Source of the DNA: Cellvibrionaceae bacterium
Lineage (GTDB): Bacteria > Pseudomonadota > Gammaproteobacteria > Pseudomonadales > Cellvibrionaceae
NCBI GenBank assembly: GCA_021151825.1
Contig: JAGKWQ010000001.1
Span: 248,001 to 312,000, forward strand
DNA: 64,000 nt
Reading direction: 5' to 3'
Shown: positions 8,893-18,550 of the stretch, in pieces
How the letters are laid out: each line of letters begins with the position of its first letter
Position numbering within the stretch: the first letter of the stretch is position 1
Notes under the pieces: model-generated
The model's input: the letters and a program-made list of their open reading frames with translations, nothing else
What the model was told of the DNA's origin: nothing
The model's database searches: none
Position numbers and translations under genes: made by a program

Positions 8893-9744
8893 ATGTCAAA
8901 TCAGATTCAAACTCTGCGAGAATCTTTTTTCAATACAGTGTTCAGTTTGTTGGGGCATATTGCCAATTGCGATGGTTATATCAATCGCAATGAAATAAAA
9001 CGAATTGAAGTGTATATGGAGAAAATGGATTTATCGGAAAAATGCAAACGAGAGGCGCAACATCTGTTCAAAGAAGGAACCAGTCCCGCCTTTAATATTT
9101 CTACAGTGCTGAAAGAGTTTAGTAAAAATACTACCCCCAATCTTACACAGATCTTACTAGTCTATCTGATTACTATGGCGAGAACAGATGGTGTATTAGT
9201 AGAAAAGGAAATGCAGGTTGTTCAAAAAGTTGCTAAAGAATTAGGTTATACCAGCATTGTTTTTGATCACTTGTTGAAAATGATTTCCGCACAAGATGAA
9301 TTTGCAGCTGCCGCACAAAAACGTGCAACCCAGCCATCCGATTCACCCAAAACCCATCAATCAACATCGCACCAATCAAAAGCAAGTGCTTATAAAACCT
9401 ATGAAGCCCCCAAACATGCCGCACCTGAATATGAAGCACCGAAAGAAGAACCCAAAAAAGAACAGGCACAAAGTAATACCAGTAAAAATAATTTTTACAA
9501 CCAACCCAAATATCGCAATCCAGCCCTGGAAGATGCTTATCAAGCCCTGGGAGTTAATTCGTCAATGACAGAGATGGAGATACGCAGGGCCTATCAAAAA
9601 CTGGTTAGCCAGTTTCATCCGGATAAATTAACAGGGCAAGGAATGCCACCTGACTTTATAAACGCTGCAACCGAGCGTTTTAAAAAAATCCAGGCGGCTT
9701 ATGAGTTTTTGAAGAAATATCGTTCCATTTATAGTGCGGCGTAA
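8893..9744 (+). CDS. TerB/DjlA-like domain protein with C-terminal J domain (copy 2)
   Basis: A 283-residue paralogue of the preceding gene with the same plan: TerB-like helices with acidic loops (ANCDGYINRNE, ARTDGVLVEKEM), a linker, and a J domain with HPDK (SQFHPDKLTGQGM). The linker here is longer and rich in Lys, Pro and Ala, with EAPK-type repeats, so the copies have diverged mainly in the linker. Start ATG 8893 aligns with copy 1 and has AGGA eleven bases upstream; ATG 8884 is closer but too near the site. The pair arose by tandem duplication and has its own 230-bp spacer, so each copy may be expressed separately. Confidence 0.88.
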   Translation: MSNQIQTLRESFFNTVFSLLGHIANCDGYINRNEIKRIEVYMEKMDLSEKCKREAQHLFKEGTSPAFNISTVLKEFSKNTTPNLTQILLVYLITMARTDGVLVEKEMQVVQKVAKELGYTSIVFDHLLKMISAQDEFAAAAQKRATQPSDSPKTHQSTSHQSKASAYKTYEAPKHAAPEYEAPKEEPKKEQAQSNTSKNNFYNQPKYRNPALEDAYQALGVNSSMTEMEIRRAYQKLVSQFHPDKLTGQGMPPDFINAATERFKKIQAAYEFLKKYRSIYSAA

Positions 9745-9764
9745 TTTCCGTTACGTTTCGACAA

Positions 9765-9989
9765 TCAACAAGGACAGCGTGATATTTTCCCGGCTTTAGC
9801 GGGATAACGAGCATTCTGGCAGTAACGAAAATATTCCTGCTCAGTCATCGGAGTAAGTTCCGGATGATGACTTTCCATATGTGCTTTGTACGCCGGATAA
9901 TCACCCACGCCTACCATCATCCGCGCAGCTTGCGCAGTGCGATGAAAAATAACAGGCAAGCGGCGTAACGATTGAGATATTTTTTTCAT
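9765..9989 (-). CDS. ybdD: YbdD/YjiX family small protein
   Basis: A 74-residue protein of the YbdD/YjiX (DUF466) family, recognised by the MMVGVGDYPAYKAHME core, the HPELTPMTEQEYFRYC stretch and the short basic Cys-containing end. In this family the gene regularly follows cstA or btsT, and its product is thought to assist those pyruvate transporters. Here it begins one base after the cstA stop, which implies translational coupling. Confidence 0.92.
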   Translation of the reverse strand: MKKISQSLRRLPVIFHRTAQAARMMVGVGDYPAYKAHMESHHPELTPMTEQEYFRYCQNARYPAKAGKISRCPC

Positions 9990-9990
9990 A

Positions 9991-12048
9991 TTAATTCACC
10001 GCGCTTGCTGCATCTGCTTGTGATGCTGTGGAGTTTTGAATTTTGCTGGCGTGAATAATTGCGCGAATCGCAAAACCCAGAATCACCAATACGACAGAAA
10101 TAAAAATTCCCGCCATTACTGCATCCACATAATCGTTAAACACCACCTTTTCCATTTGTTCCATGGTTTTGGTAGGCGCTAATATTTTGCCTTGGGCAAT
10201 CGCATCGGAAAATTTTTGTGCGTGGGATAGGAAACCGATTGCCGGATCAGGCGAGAATAATTTTTGCCAGCCTGCCGTTAAGGTCACAATTAAAATCCAC
10301 ACAGCCGGAATAATGGTGATCCATGCAAATTGTTTTTTCTGCATGCGGAATAAAATCACAGTAGCCAACATCAATGCCATGCCCGCGAGCATTTGGTTAG
10401 CGATACCAAACAGCGCCCACAAACTATTGATGCCGCCAAAAGGATCAGTAACACCTGCATACAAAAACCAGCCCCAGCCTGCCGCTGCAATGCCAGTAGC
10501 AACAATATTCGCAGTCCATGATTCAGTATTGCCCAACGCCGGGGAAATATTGCCGAGCAAATCCTGGATCAGGAAACGGCAGACGCGGGTACCGGCATCG
10601 AGCGTAGTTAAAATAAATAGAGCTTCAAATAAAATCGCAAAGTGATACCAGAACGCCATGAATGCGGAACCGCCGATAAAATCGGAAAGGATTTTCGCCA
10701 TGCCTACTGCAAATGTTGGCGCACCACCGGTGCGCGATAAAATAGAAGCTTCACCCACGTCATTCGCCATTTGTGTGAGAGCTTCCGGTGTTACAACAAA
10801 ACCCCAGGTGGAAATAGTATGCGCGGCTTGTTCTACCGTGGTACCAATTACAGCGGCAGAACTGTTAAGGGCAAAATAAACACCCGGGTCAAGCACGGCA
10901 GCGGCGACCAATGCCATAATCGCAACAAAGGATTCCATCAACATCGCGCCGTAACCAATCGGAATAATATGCGATTCCTGTGCGATCATTTTTGGTGTGG
11001 TACCCGAAGCAACCAGTGCATGGAAACCACTCACCGCGCCGCACGCGATAGTGATAAATAAAAACGGAAACAGTGAGCCGGCAAACACCGGGCCGGTGCC
11101 ATCAATAAAAGGCGTGATCGCCGGCATTTTTAGCGGCGGAGCGACAATTAAAATACCAATCGCCAATAACACGATGGTGCCGATCTTTAAAAAAGTGGAA
11201 AGATAATCGCGCGGTGCCAGCAATAACCACACCGGCAATGCAGCGGCGATAAAACCGTAGATAATTAATCCCAGTGCGAGCGTTTCAGCATCGACCGAAA
11301 ATACTTTACCCCAGTAAGGATGTTGCGCAACTTCGCTGCCATACGCCAATGCAGCCATCAACAACACAAAACCGATCAACGAAATTTCCAATACGCGGCC
11401 GGGGCGAAACCAACGCGAATAAACACCCATAAATATGGCGATAGGAACCGTCGCCAATAATGTGAACACGCCCCATGGGCTGGCGACCAATGCTTTCACC
11501 ACGACCATGCCTAACACGGCGAGCAAAATTACAATAATCGCCAGTATGCCAACCATACCGACAAAGCCAGCAAAATTGCCCATCTCCATGCGCATCATTT
11601 CACCGAGCGAGCGGCCATCGCGACGAGTGGATGCAAATAAAATCATCGCATCCTGAACGGCACCGGCAAAAATAACGCCGAATAAAATCCATAAGGTGCC
11701 AGGCAAGTAACCCATTTGTGCAGCGAGGATGGGGCCCACTAATGGACCGGCACCGGCAATAGCGGCAAAGTGATGGCCGAACAAAACCCACTTGTGTGTG
11801 GGCACATAATCCAGACCATCATTGCGCTGCTGTGCGGGAGTCGGGCGACTATCGCTCAACTCCATCACCCGTACGCCGATATAGCGCGCGTAAAACCGAT
11901 AAGCAATGACGTAAACCGAGAGCGATGCGACGACCAACCAGAGCGCATTCACCGATTCACCGCGCTGCAATGCCAACACCGCAAACGCACTAACACCGGC
12001 AATCACTACACTGCCCCAGAGTAAAAAATCACGAACCAGTTTTTTCAT
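9991..12048 (-). CDS. cstA: Carbon starvation protein CstA (pyruvate/peptide transporter)
   Basis: A 685-residue inner-membrane protein with many helices. The N-terminal CstA domain includes YARYIGVRVMEL, the GHHFAAIAGAGPLVGPILAA motif and GAVQDAMILFASTRRDGRSLG, all typical of CstA/BtsT. Members take up pyruvate and possibly peptides during carbon starvation. The gene lies 52 bp after the amino-acid permease stop with no terminator between them, and ybdD follows after one base, so permease, cstA and ybdD probably form one transcript. Confidence 0.95.
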   Translation of the reverse strand: MKKLVRDFLLWGSVVIAGVSAFAVLALQRGESVNALWLVVASLSVYVIAYRFYARYIGVRVMELSDSRPTPAQQRNDGLDYVPTHKWVLFGHHFAAIAGAGPLVGPILAAQMGYLPGTLWILFGVIFAGAVQDAMILFASTRRDGRSLGEMMRMEMGNFAGFVGMVGILAIIVILLAVLGMVVVKALVASPWGVFTLLATVPIAIFMGVYSRWFRPGRVLEISLIGFVLLMAALAYGSEVAQHPYWGKVFSVDAETLALGLIIYGFIAAALPVWLLLAPRDYLSTFLKIGTIVLLAIGILIVAPPLKMPAITPFIDGTGPVFAGSLFPFLFITIACGAVSGFHALVASGTTPKMIAQESHIIPIGYGAMLMESFVAIMALVAAAVLDPGVYFALNSSAAVIGTTVEQAAHTISTWGFVVTPEALTQMANDVGEASILSRTGGAPTFAVGMAKILSDFIGGSAFMAFWYHFAILFEALFILTTLDAGTRVCRFLIQDLLGNISPALGNTESWTANIVATGIAAAGWGWFLYAGVTDPFGGINSLWALFGIANQMLAGMALMLATVILFRMQKKQFAWITIIPAVWILIVTLTAGWQKLFSPDPAIGFLSHAQKFSDAIAQGKILAPTKTMEQMEKVVFNDYVDAVMAGIFISVVLVILGFAIRAIIHASKIQNSTASQADAASAVN

Positions 12049-12100
12049 TTTTTATCGTACTTGCAACAGTTAAAGAGCGAATGATGATGACATCACATTA

Positions 12101-13558
12101 TTAAAGCGGTGTTGGACGGCGCGCGCTGTAAACGAAATACACCACAATACCTATCGCCATCCAAACACCAAGGCGAATCCAGGTATCCAGCGGCAACCCT
12201 AACATCAAACCAAATGCAGACAATGCACCGGCCGGCGCCACAAACCAAATCAGTGGTGTACGGAAGGGGCGATGCATATCGGGGCGGGTTTTACGCAATG
12301 CCAATACACCGAGGCATACAATCACAAACGCAAACAAAGTACCAATACTCACTAATTCACCCACCAGGCCCATCGGCATTAAACCGGCGAGTAGTGCAAC
12401 AAATACACCGGTAATCAAGGTAGTTTTAAACGGTGTCCGGAAGCGTTGATGCACATCGGAAAACATTGCGGGCAACATGCCGTCGCGCGACATCGAATAA
12501 AAAATTCGCGCCTGGGCTAATAACAACACCAGTACAACCGTTGTTAAACCGGCAATTGCACCGAGCTTAACGAGTGGTGCTAACCAGCTCATACCCAGCG
12601 TATCAATAGCGATGGCGATAGGATCGGGAACATTGAGTTTGTCGTAAGGAACCAAACTGGTAAGGACGTAAGCAACCAATGCGTAGAGCACCGAGCAAAT
12701 TAGCAGCGAACCGATAATGCCACGCGGCATATCGCGCTGTGGATTTTTGGCTTCCTGCGCAGCACAAGAGACTGCATCAAAACCGATATAGGCAAAAAAC
12801 ACCACACCAGCGCCTGTGAGCACACCACCCCAACCAAAATTACCGAAGCTGTCTTCCGGTGGAACAAAGTTGCCGTCCGGATTTGCAGCAGTTATCCAGT
12901 TAGCGTGATCGACCGCCCCCCAGCCCAAGGCGATAAACAATAAAACCACAGCCAATTTCACAGCGACGATCACAGCATTCACCTGTGCGGATTCGCGCGT
13001 GCCTATCGCCAGTAACCAGGAAGTGATCAACACAATCAACGCCGCCGGTAAATTTACGATATTACCGGTGGATATCCACTCACCGGTCGCAGCATTAAAT
13101 GACCAGGGGCCTTGGGTGAGTGCAGAGGGAATATAAATACCGAGATTTTTGAGGAAGGAAACAACGTAGCCGGACCAGCCGATCGCCACCGTTGTGGCCC
13201 CTAGCGCATATTCCAAAATTAAATCCCAGCCAATAATCCATGCGATAAATTGGCCGAGCGATGCATAAGCGTAAGTATACGCAGAGCCTGCAACGGGAAC
13301 AGAAGACGCCAATTCGGCGTAACACAAACCCGCGAACACACACACAATCGCACCGGCGATAAACGATAAAACCACTGCCGGCCCGGCGTTATTTGCCGCT
13401 GCATGACCACTCAACACAAAAATACCCGCACCAATAATACAACCTATGCCCAAGGCAATCAGGTTCCAAACTCCAAGGCTGCGCTTCAAGCCGCGCTCAT
13501 TCCCGTCAACCTCGGCTCGTAACAACTCTACCGATTTGCATGCCCACATTTTATTCAT
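12101..13558 (-). CDS. APC-family amino acid permease (CAT-type)
   Basis: A 485-residue inner-membrane transporter with 12-14 helices. The opening ERGLKRSLGVWNLIALGIG and GAGIFVLSGHAA are the N-terminal signature of the cationic amino acid transporter (CAT, YfnA/YhdG-like) group of the APC superfamily; GSAYTYAYASLG and GFDAVSCAAQEAKNPQRD support it. The start at 13558 has GAGG six bases upstream; a longer frame begins 33 bp further up without such a site. The exact amino acid carried cannot be deduced. It is the first gene of a probable unit with cstA and ybdD. Confidence 0.9.
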   Translation of the reverse strand: MNKMWACKSVELLRAEVDGNERGLKRSLGVWNLIALGIGCIIGAGIFVLSGHAAANNAGPAVVLSFIAGAIVCVFAGLCYAELASSVPVAGSAYTYAYASLGQFIAWIIGWDLILEYALGATTVAIGWSGYVVSFLKNLGIYIPSALTQGPWSFNAATGEWISTGNIVNLPAALIVLITSWLLAIGTRESAQVNAVIVAVKLAVVLLFIALGWGAVDHANWITAANPDGNFVPPEDSFGNFGWGGVLTGAGVVFFAYIGFDAVSCAAQEAKNPQRDMPRGIIGSLLICSVLYALVAYVLTSLVPYDKLNVPDPIAIAIDTLGMSWLAPLVKLGAIAGLTTVVLVLLLAQARIFYSMSRDGMLPAMFSDVHQRFRTPFKTTLITGVFVALLAGLMPMGLVGELVSIGTLFAFVIVCLGVLALRKTRPDMHRPFRTPLIWFVAPAGALSAFGLMLGLPLDTWIRLGVWMAIGIVVYFVYSARRPTPL

Positions 13559-14014
13559 AGATTGCCTCGACGACTTGTCGTTGATAAACACAGAAAGAAT
13601 TCACATCCGTTGTTGTCATGCAAAAAGCTTGCTGGTGCATTTAGCGCTCACCACCGGGCGCGACATCATTCATGCAGCAGCAAAAATGCGTCGGGCCTTT
13701 TTATAACTTATAACGGGACAGCGTATAACGGATCAGCAAACAGGTAATTGCACTGGTTAAGTGCAGTAATGAATTCCTACGATTGTTCAAAAGTACTTAT
13801 TTTTATTGCTCAAGCCGTAATTTCACCAGCTTCTATACGAATCGCCCGCTGCGCTATTTATTACCGATTTTATTTCGGGTTATTGATGCGACACGCAGGC
13901 TGTAGATCGACGGGGATTATAAGCAAGCTTCAAAACCACAACAACAACGCGAGTCGTTGGGGATTGAAGTCTTGATGGAAGAGGGTATTTTTCGAATAGT
14001 TACTGCTGGAAAAG
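13559..14014. other. Intergenic region between permease and GNAT gene
   Basis: About 455 bp containing the permease promoter region and the 3' flank of the GNAT gene. An open frame at 13748-13975 has no ribosome binding site or family resemblance. No tRNA, repeat or clear hairpin is visible. Confidence 0.5.
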
Positions 14015-14527
14015 TTACAGATCTACCCGCATGACGTTCACCTGACGGCCACCGAGGCGTGTACGACGAATAATTTCCCAGCCGCGTTTTTGATAGTAGT
14101 CGGTGTAGTCAGTAGCAGATAACCATAACTCACTGAATCCCAAATCACGCACATAGTGTTTCGCTGCATCGATTAATGCAGAGCCAATACCCTGTTGGCG
14201 ATATTGTTCAGGTACATATAAGTTGCTTAGCCATACCGGCGTTTCGGTTGACACTTTGGGCATGCGCTCGCTGCTGCGATAGGTGTAATTGACGAGGCTG
14301 ACGCAACCGACCAATTCATCGCGCTGCAAAATAATCAGGGTCTTTGGTAGTAGTTGTTCTTTAACATGCAAGACCAACCGCTGCTGGCGCAATGCGAGGG
14401 TCGATTTAAGCCCCTGGCGTTCACATTCCTGATGATGCCAATAGGCGACTTGCGCAAAAAAATCAGGGCGATTTTCCAACAATGCAATTTGTAGCTCGGG
14501 GGATTTTTTTACCGCGGGTGATTTCAC
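14015..14527 (-). CDS. GNAT family N-acetyltransferase
   Basis: A 170-residue cytosolic protein with the GNAT fold. Motif A, with the acetyl-CoA pyrophosphate loop RQQGIGSALID, lies near residues 114-124. It is preceded by the beta-4 stretch WLSNLYVPEQY and followed by ELWLSATDYTDYYQKRGWE, the usual C-terminal end. It transfers an acetyl group from acetyl-CoA to an amine; the substrate cannot be inferred. It is a single minus-strand gene, separated from lipA by a terminator. Confidence 0.88.
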   Translation of the reverse strand: MKSPAVKKSPELQIALLENRPDFFAQVAYWHHQECERQGLKSTLALRQQRLVLHVKEQLLPKTLIILQRDELVGCVSLVNYTYRSSERMPKVSTETPVWLSNLYVPEQYRQQGIGSALIDAAKHYVRDLGFSELWLSATDYTDYYQKRGWEIIRRTRLGGRQVNVMRVDL

Positions 14528-14606
14528 ATTAGCAACTTAATTTGTCAAAGAGGGATTGGCTTTACTCTAGCCCAAAATCCTGAACCGGTTTTAAACACCA
14601 GAATGT

Positions 14607-14634
14607 AAAAACTCCCGGCCAGCGGGAGTTTTTT
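14607..14634 (-). terminator. Terminator of the lipoate operon
   Basis: A strong hairpin, AAAACTCCCG/CGGGAGTTTT, with A-runs and T-runs on both sides. It lies 20 bp after the lipA stop, so it acts on the minus strand; the symmetry would allow termination in both directions. Confidence 0.85.
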
Positions 14635-14655
14635 GTACCGCAATAGAGAACAAGA

Positions 14656-15690
14656 TCAGGCTTTTTTCGCCTCGCCAAACCACTTCACATCTTCACCGTG
14701 GGCTTGTTTATCCGCATGGTACGACGACCTTACCAATGGACCACACGCGGCGTGTTTAAATCCCATTTCTTCAGCAAGTTTTGTGTATTCCTCAAACTCA
14801 TCGGGATGAACATAGCGTGCAACCGGAATGTGATCTTTGGACGGCTGCAGATATTGGCCGATGGTGAGCATGTCGATGTCATGTTCACGCATGTGTTTCA
14901 TCACTTCGATAATTTCTTCTTTGGTTTCGCCCAGACCAACCATCAAGCCCGATTTGGTCAACACATCAGGGCGACGCGCTTTGTATTGTTTGAGCAATTC
15001 CAGCGACCAGTTGTAGTTGGCACCGGGGCGCGCCTGGCGATATAAACGCGAGACGGTTTCCATATTGTGGTTGAACACATCGGGCGCTTCTTTTTCGAGG
15101 ATATCCAGCGCGATTTCCATACGACCACGGAAATCCGGCACCAATACTTCTACTTGCAATTTGGGGCTCAATTCGCGTGCTTCGCGGATACAATCAGCAA
15201 AATGTTGTGCCCCGCCATCGCGCAAATCATCGCGATCAACCGACGTAATTACCACGTACTTCAAACGCATTTCCGCAATCGCTTCAGCGAGTTTACGCGG
15301 CTCGTGTTCGTCGAGTGGATTGGGTTTGCCATGCCCCACATCGCAGAACGGGCAGCGACGGGTACAGATATCACCCATGATCATGAAGGTCGCGGTACCT
15401 CCGCTGAAACATTCCCCCAGGTTCGGGCAATTGGCTTCTTCACAGACCGATGAAAGTTTATTTTTGCGCAGGATGGTTTTAATGCGCTCCACTTCTGGCG
15501 AAGCGGGAATACGCACGCGAATCCAGTCGGGCTTGCGCGGGATATCGTCACGGTCGCTGGCAATCACTTTTACTGGAATACGCTCAACCTTATCGGCATC
15601 GCGCAATTTCTCGCCCTGCTTGTGGCGCTCGGTGCGTTTAACCGGTTGCAGTTCAGGGACAAAGGTGGCTACAGGAGGAAGATCTGACAT
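14656..15690 (-). CDS. lipA: Lipoyl synthase
   Basis: A 344-residue radical-SAM enzyme that inserts two sulfur atoms into protein-bound octanoyl groups to make lipoate. The auxiliary iron-sulfur cluster cysteines are Cys83, Cys88 and Cys94 (CEEANCPNLGEC). The SAM cluster cysteines are Cys109, Cys113 and Cys116 (CTRRCPFC). The C-terminal RSSYHA motif provides the serine ligand of the auxiliary cluster. Length and order are standard. It is the last gene of ybeD-lipB-lipA, 15 bp after lipB. Confidence 0.98.
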   Translation of the reverse strand: MSDLPPVATFVPELQPVKRTERHKQGEKLRDADKVERIPVKVIASDRDDIPRKPDWIRVRIPASPEVERIKTILRKNKLSSVCEEANCPNLGECFSGGTATFMIMGDICTRRCPFCDVGHGKPNPLDEHEPRKLAEAIAEMRLKYVVITSVDRDDLRDGGAQHFADCIREARELSPKLQVEVLVPDFRGRMEIALDILEKEAPDVFNHNMETVSRLYRQARPGANYNWSLELLKQYKARRPDVLTKSGLMVGLGETKEEIIEVMKHMREHDIDMLTIGQYLQPSKDHIPVARYVHPDEFEEYTKLAEEMGFKHAACGPLVRSSYHADKQAHGEDVKWFGEAKKA

Positions 15691-15705
15691 AAGAATCTCG
15701 TGACG

Positions 15706-16353
15706 TTAATCTACGGCGCGCATTGTACAGGTTTCATAGCCCAATTTCCCCGCCAATTCCGTAACAAGTTGCTGTTGAACCTGCACCAAAGCGGGACATT
15801 CGGGAATAAGGTCGCGAATCTGGGTCATCGCCAACCCTTGATAGCCACAGGGATTAATACGCAGGAAGGGCGCTAAATCCATATCTACATTCAAGGCCAG
15901 CCCGTGGAAGCTGCAACCACGGCGAACGCGCAACCCAAGGGAAGCGATCTTGTTGCCATTGACGTATACGCCGGGCGCATCAGGTTTGGCAGCAGACTCG
16001 ATACCGTAATGAGCCAGTGTAGCGACGATGGTTTGTTCCAATGCCGTCACCAGATCGCGCACACCGATTTTCAAGCGGCGCAAATCCAGTAACGGATAAG
16101 CCACCAATTGGCCAGGTCCATGGTAAGTCACCTGACCGCCACGATCCGTTTGCACCACGGGAATATCACCCGGAAATAACAGATGTTCAGCTTTGCCGGC
16201 TTGCCCCTGGGTAAATACCGGGGGATGCTCCACCAACCAGAGCTGGTCAGTCGTATCAGGCGTACGCTGATTGGTGAAATCGCTCATCGCCTGCCAGATG
16301 CCGGCGTAATCGCGCTGGCCGAGGTTAATGACCTCTAACGTCAAACCACTCAA
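15706..16353 (-). CDS. lipB: Octanoyltransferase
   Basis: A 215-residue enzyme that moves the octanoyl group from acyl carrier protein to the lipoyl domains of the 2-oxoacid dehydrogenases, the step before LipA. The catalytic pair is present at the same numbers as in E. coli: Lys135 (GNKIASLG) and Cys169 (NPCGYQG). The RGGQVTYHGPGQLVAYP signature is intact. The start is TTG at 16353, one base after the ybeD stop, with GGTGA upstream; no in-frame ATG fits, and E. coli lipB also starts with TTG. Confidence 0.97.
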   Translation of the reverse strand: MSGLTLEVINLGQRDYAGIWQAMSDFTNQRTPDTTDQLWLVEHPPVFTQGQAGKAEHLLFPGDIPVVQTDRGGQVTYHGPGQLVAYPLLDLRRLKIGVRDLVTALEQTIVATLAHYGIESAAKPDAPGVYVNGNKIASLGLRVRRGCSFHGLALNVDMDLAPFLRINPCGYQGLAMTQIRDLIPECPALVQVQQQLVTELAGKLGYETCTMRAVD

Positions 16354-16354
16354 A

Positions 16355-16627
16355 TCACATCACCATCTTGATGCTGCGATTAAGGCGCAAATCGTTGTGG
16401 ATAGCGGTGAGCTGCTCAACACCGGTCGCCGTAATCCATACCGTCACCGAGTTAAAGCTGCCTTTGCTGCTCTCTTTAACGGTGATTCTGGTTTGATCAA
16501 ACCCCGGCGCATGGCGCTCCATAATTTCTACCACGTAGCTATGCAGCTCGGGGCCGGCTTCGCCAAGCACCTTGATAGGGTAGTTTTCACAGGGAAATTC
16601 AATTTTTGGGGGTTCTTGCTGGGCCAT
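16355..16627 (-). CDS. ybeD: YbeD family protein (DUF493)
   Basis: A 90-residue cytosolic protein of the YbeD/DUF493 family, recognised by IEFPCENYPIKVLG near the N-terminus and SSKGSFNSVTVWITA in the middle. It folds like a small regulatory (ACT-like) domain, and its exact job is unsettled. Start ATG at 16627 gives the family length; a longer upstream frame adds residues unlike the family. It leads the lipoate operon. In many relatives dacA lies directly upstream of ybeD; here dacA is about 19 kb away. Confidence 0.93.
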   Translation of the reverse strand: MAQQEPPKIEFPCENYPIKVLGEAGPELHSYVVEIMERHAPGFDQTRITVKESSKGSFNSVTVWITATGVEQLTAIHNDLRLNRSIKMVM

Positions 16628-16850
16628 ATCTATAAAACCTGTAAGCGAGGGGCAAATTATAACGCCTAGATGGGGGCAAAATCGCCATGCACAAGGCAAA
16701 AAGCCTGGCGCTTGGCTATTCAGCAAATGCCATATCCGCTATTCTCGCCCCTTCACTTGGGAACACCAAACAATAATTTGCACGACATCCATCTCACGGC
16801 GAGAGCGCTGCCTTGGTAGCGATAGCCCCACTCCAGGTAAGGAAAAGGTT

Positions 16851-17528
16851 TTGTTACTCGATACCCGTCAATCACTGGAAACACCTGAAGGCGCCTTGCT
16901 CCCGCTCACCCCGGCAGGGTTTGGCGTACGGACGCTGGCGCAGATACTGGATATCCTCATTCGCTTCGGTATTACCGCTGTTATCTTTATTGTCCTGTCC
17001 CTGCTTGGCCGTATGGGTATCGGGCTCGCGTTAATCCTGACATTTCTGCTCGAGTGGTTTTATCCGGTATTTTTTGAGATCGCCCGCAATGGCCGTACCC
17101 CCGGTAAAAAATGGATGGGGATTCGGGTAGTCAATGACGATGGCACACCCATAACCTTCGGCCCGTCGTTATTGCGCAATTTATTACGGGTAGTCGACTT
17201 TCTGCCCATGGCCTATCTCACCGGCATTATCGCCAGCCTGTGCAATCGCCAGTTCAAACGCCTGGGCGATTTAGCCGCAGGCAGCATAGTCATTTACGAT
17301 GCGCCGCCCCTGGGTGAACCCAGTTTTGAAGTGCGCGGCCAATTGCCGGTACCTGCCGATTTTTCTACCGATGAACAACGGGCGCTACTCGCGTTTGCCG
17401 AGCGCAGCAACTATTTATCCGCTGAACGCCAACGAGAACTGGCGACCATCCTCCAACCCGTGATCCACGCCAAAGATCCGGTGATAGCCATTAAACAAAT
17501 GGCCAACACCATGGTTGGCAAGCAGTAA
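16851..17528 (+). CDS. RDD family membrane protein
   Basis: A 225-residue protein with an RDD domain: an arginine in the first helix region, a membrane hairpin, and GRTPGKKWMGIRVV plus the later FKRLGDLAAGSIVIYD. The C-terminal soluble part is charged. The start is TTG at 16851 with AAGG just upstream. It is the first gene of a six-gene plus-strand cluster that ends with MoxR and DUF58 proteins. RDD genes commonly lead such clusters, but their role is unknown. Confidence 0.88.
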   Translation: MLLDTRQSLETPEGALLPLTPAGFGVRTLAQILDILIRFGITAVIFIVLSLLGRMGIGLALILTFLLEWFYPVFFEIARNGRTPGKKWMGIRVVNDDGTPITFGPSLLRNLLRVVDFLPMAYLTGIIASLCNRQFKRLGDLAAGSIVIYDAPPLGEPSFEVRGQLPVPADFSTDEQRALLAFAERSNYLSAERQRELATILQPVIHAKDPVIAIKQMANTMVGKQ

Positions 17529-17545
17529 GAGCAGAATAAAAAACA

Positions 17546-18550
17546 ATGAAACAAGGACAATTCGAACAACTGTACCAACCGCTGTGGCATGTGCTGGAAA
17601 TGCAAATTGTCGAGCTGGAAAAACCCGATGGACAATTAACAAGCGAGGAGCTGGCAAGTTTTGCCAGCCGCTATCGCCGCCTGTGCCATTTCCACGCACT
17701 CGCACGCGATCGTCATTATTCCAGCCATTTAGTGGATAAGCTCGGCGATTTGGTCGTGCGCGGCCACCAGCAACTTTATCGTCGCAAGCAACCTTTTTTT
17801 CAACAATTCATCAGTTTTATTGTGGCGGGATTTCCGCGTTTGGTGCGCGAACAACAAGCCTATATCTGGTGGGCAACAGCATTATTGTACGTACCGGGAT
17901 TATTAATTTATTGCGCGATCTTGTGGCAACCGGATCTGGTGTACACCATCACCTCCCCCGACCAGGTAAGCAGCTTTGAAGAAATGTATGACCCTGCCAA
18001 TCGCACCCTGGGTGCCGCACGGGAATCCGATACCAATGTACAAATGTTTGGTTACTACATCAGCAATAATATCGGTGTGAGTTTCCGCACCTTTGCATCC
18101 GGTATTTTATTGGGTGTCGGTTCGATTTTCTTTTTAGTGTTTAACGGCCTACTGATGGGCGCTGTTGCAGGCCACTTAACCAACGCGCAATTTACGGAAA
18201 CATTTTTTTCATTTGTTGTAGGTCACGGCAGTTTTGAATTAACCGCTATTTGCATTTCCGGCGCGGCGGGTTTGAAACTCGGTTATGCGTTGCTTGCGCC
18301 CGGAAATTTCACACGCGTTGAATCACTCAAGCGCGCCAGTGCAATAGCGATCAGGCTGGTATACGGTGTAATCATCATGCTGGTGATCGCCGCATTTATC
18401 GAAGCCTTCTGGTCCTCTAATAATATTCTGATGCCCTGGCAAAAATATTTGGTAGGTGGTTTTTTATGGGCGTTGGTAATTGGCTATCTGGTATTTAGCG
18501 GACGCCAATTGCGCGGCGAAACAGTTAGCGCTGAACGAGGTCCAGTATGA
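17546..18550 (+). CDS. SpoIIM-like (DUF95) integral membrane protein
   Basis: A 334-residue protein: a soluble N-terminal part of about 100 residues with YRRLCHFHALARD, then six or so helices. The segment SFRTFASGILLGVGSIFFLVFNGL and FFSFVVGHGSFELTAICISGAAGLKLG match the stage II sporulation protein M family (DUF95). In non-sporulating bacteria it belongs to MoxR clusters and is presumed to work with the other membrane proteins there. Its stop overlaps the next start by four bases. Confidence 0.9.
   Translation: MKQGQFEQLYQPLWHVLEMQIVELEKPDGQLTSEELASFASRYRRLCHFHALARDRHYSSHLVDKLGDLVVRGHQQLYRRKQPFFQQFISFIVAGFPRLVREQQAYIWWATALLYVPGLLIYCAILWQPDLVYTITSPDQVSSFEEMYDPANRTLGAARESDTNVQMFGYYISNNIGVSFRTFASGILLGVGSIFFLVFNGLLMGAVAGHLTNAQFTETFFSFVVGHGSFELTAICISGAAGLKLGYALLAPGNFTRVESLKRASAIAIRLVYGVIIMLVIAAFIEAFWSSNNILMPWQKYLVGGFLWALVIGYLVFSGRQLRGETVSAERGPV

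Noticed and set aside
13748..13975. Open frame of 75 codons in the gap upstream of the permease
   Set aside because: No ribosome binding site, no recognisable motif and no conserved neighbours.
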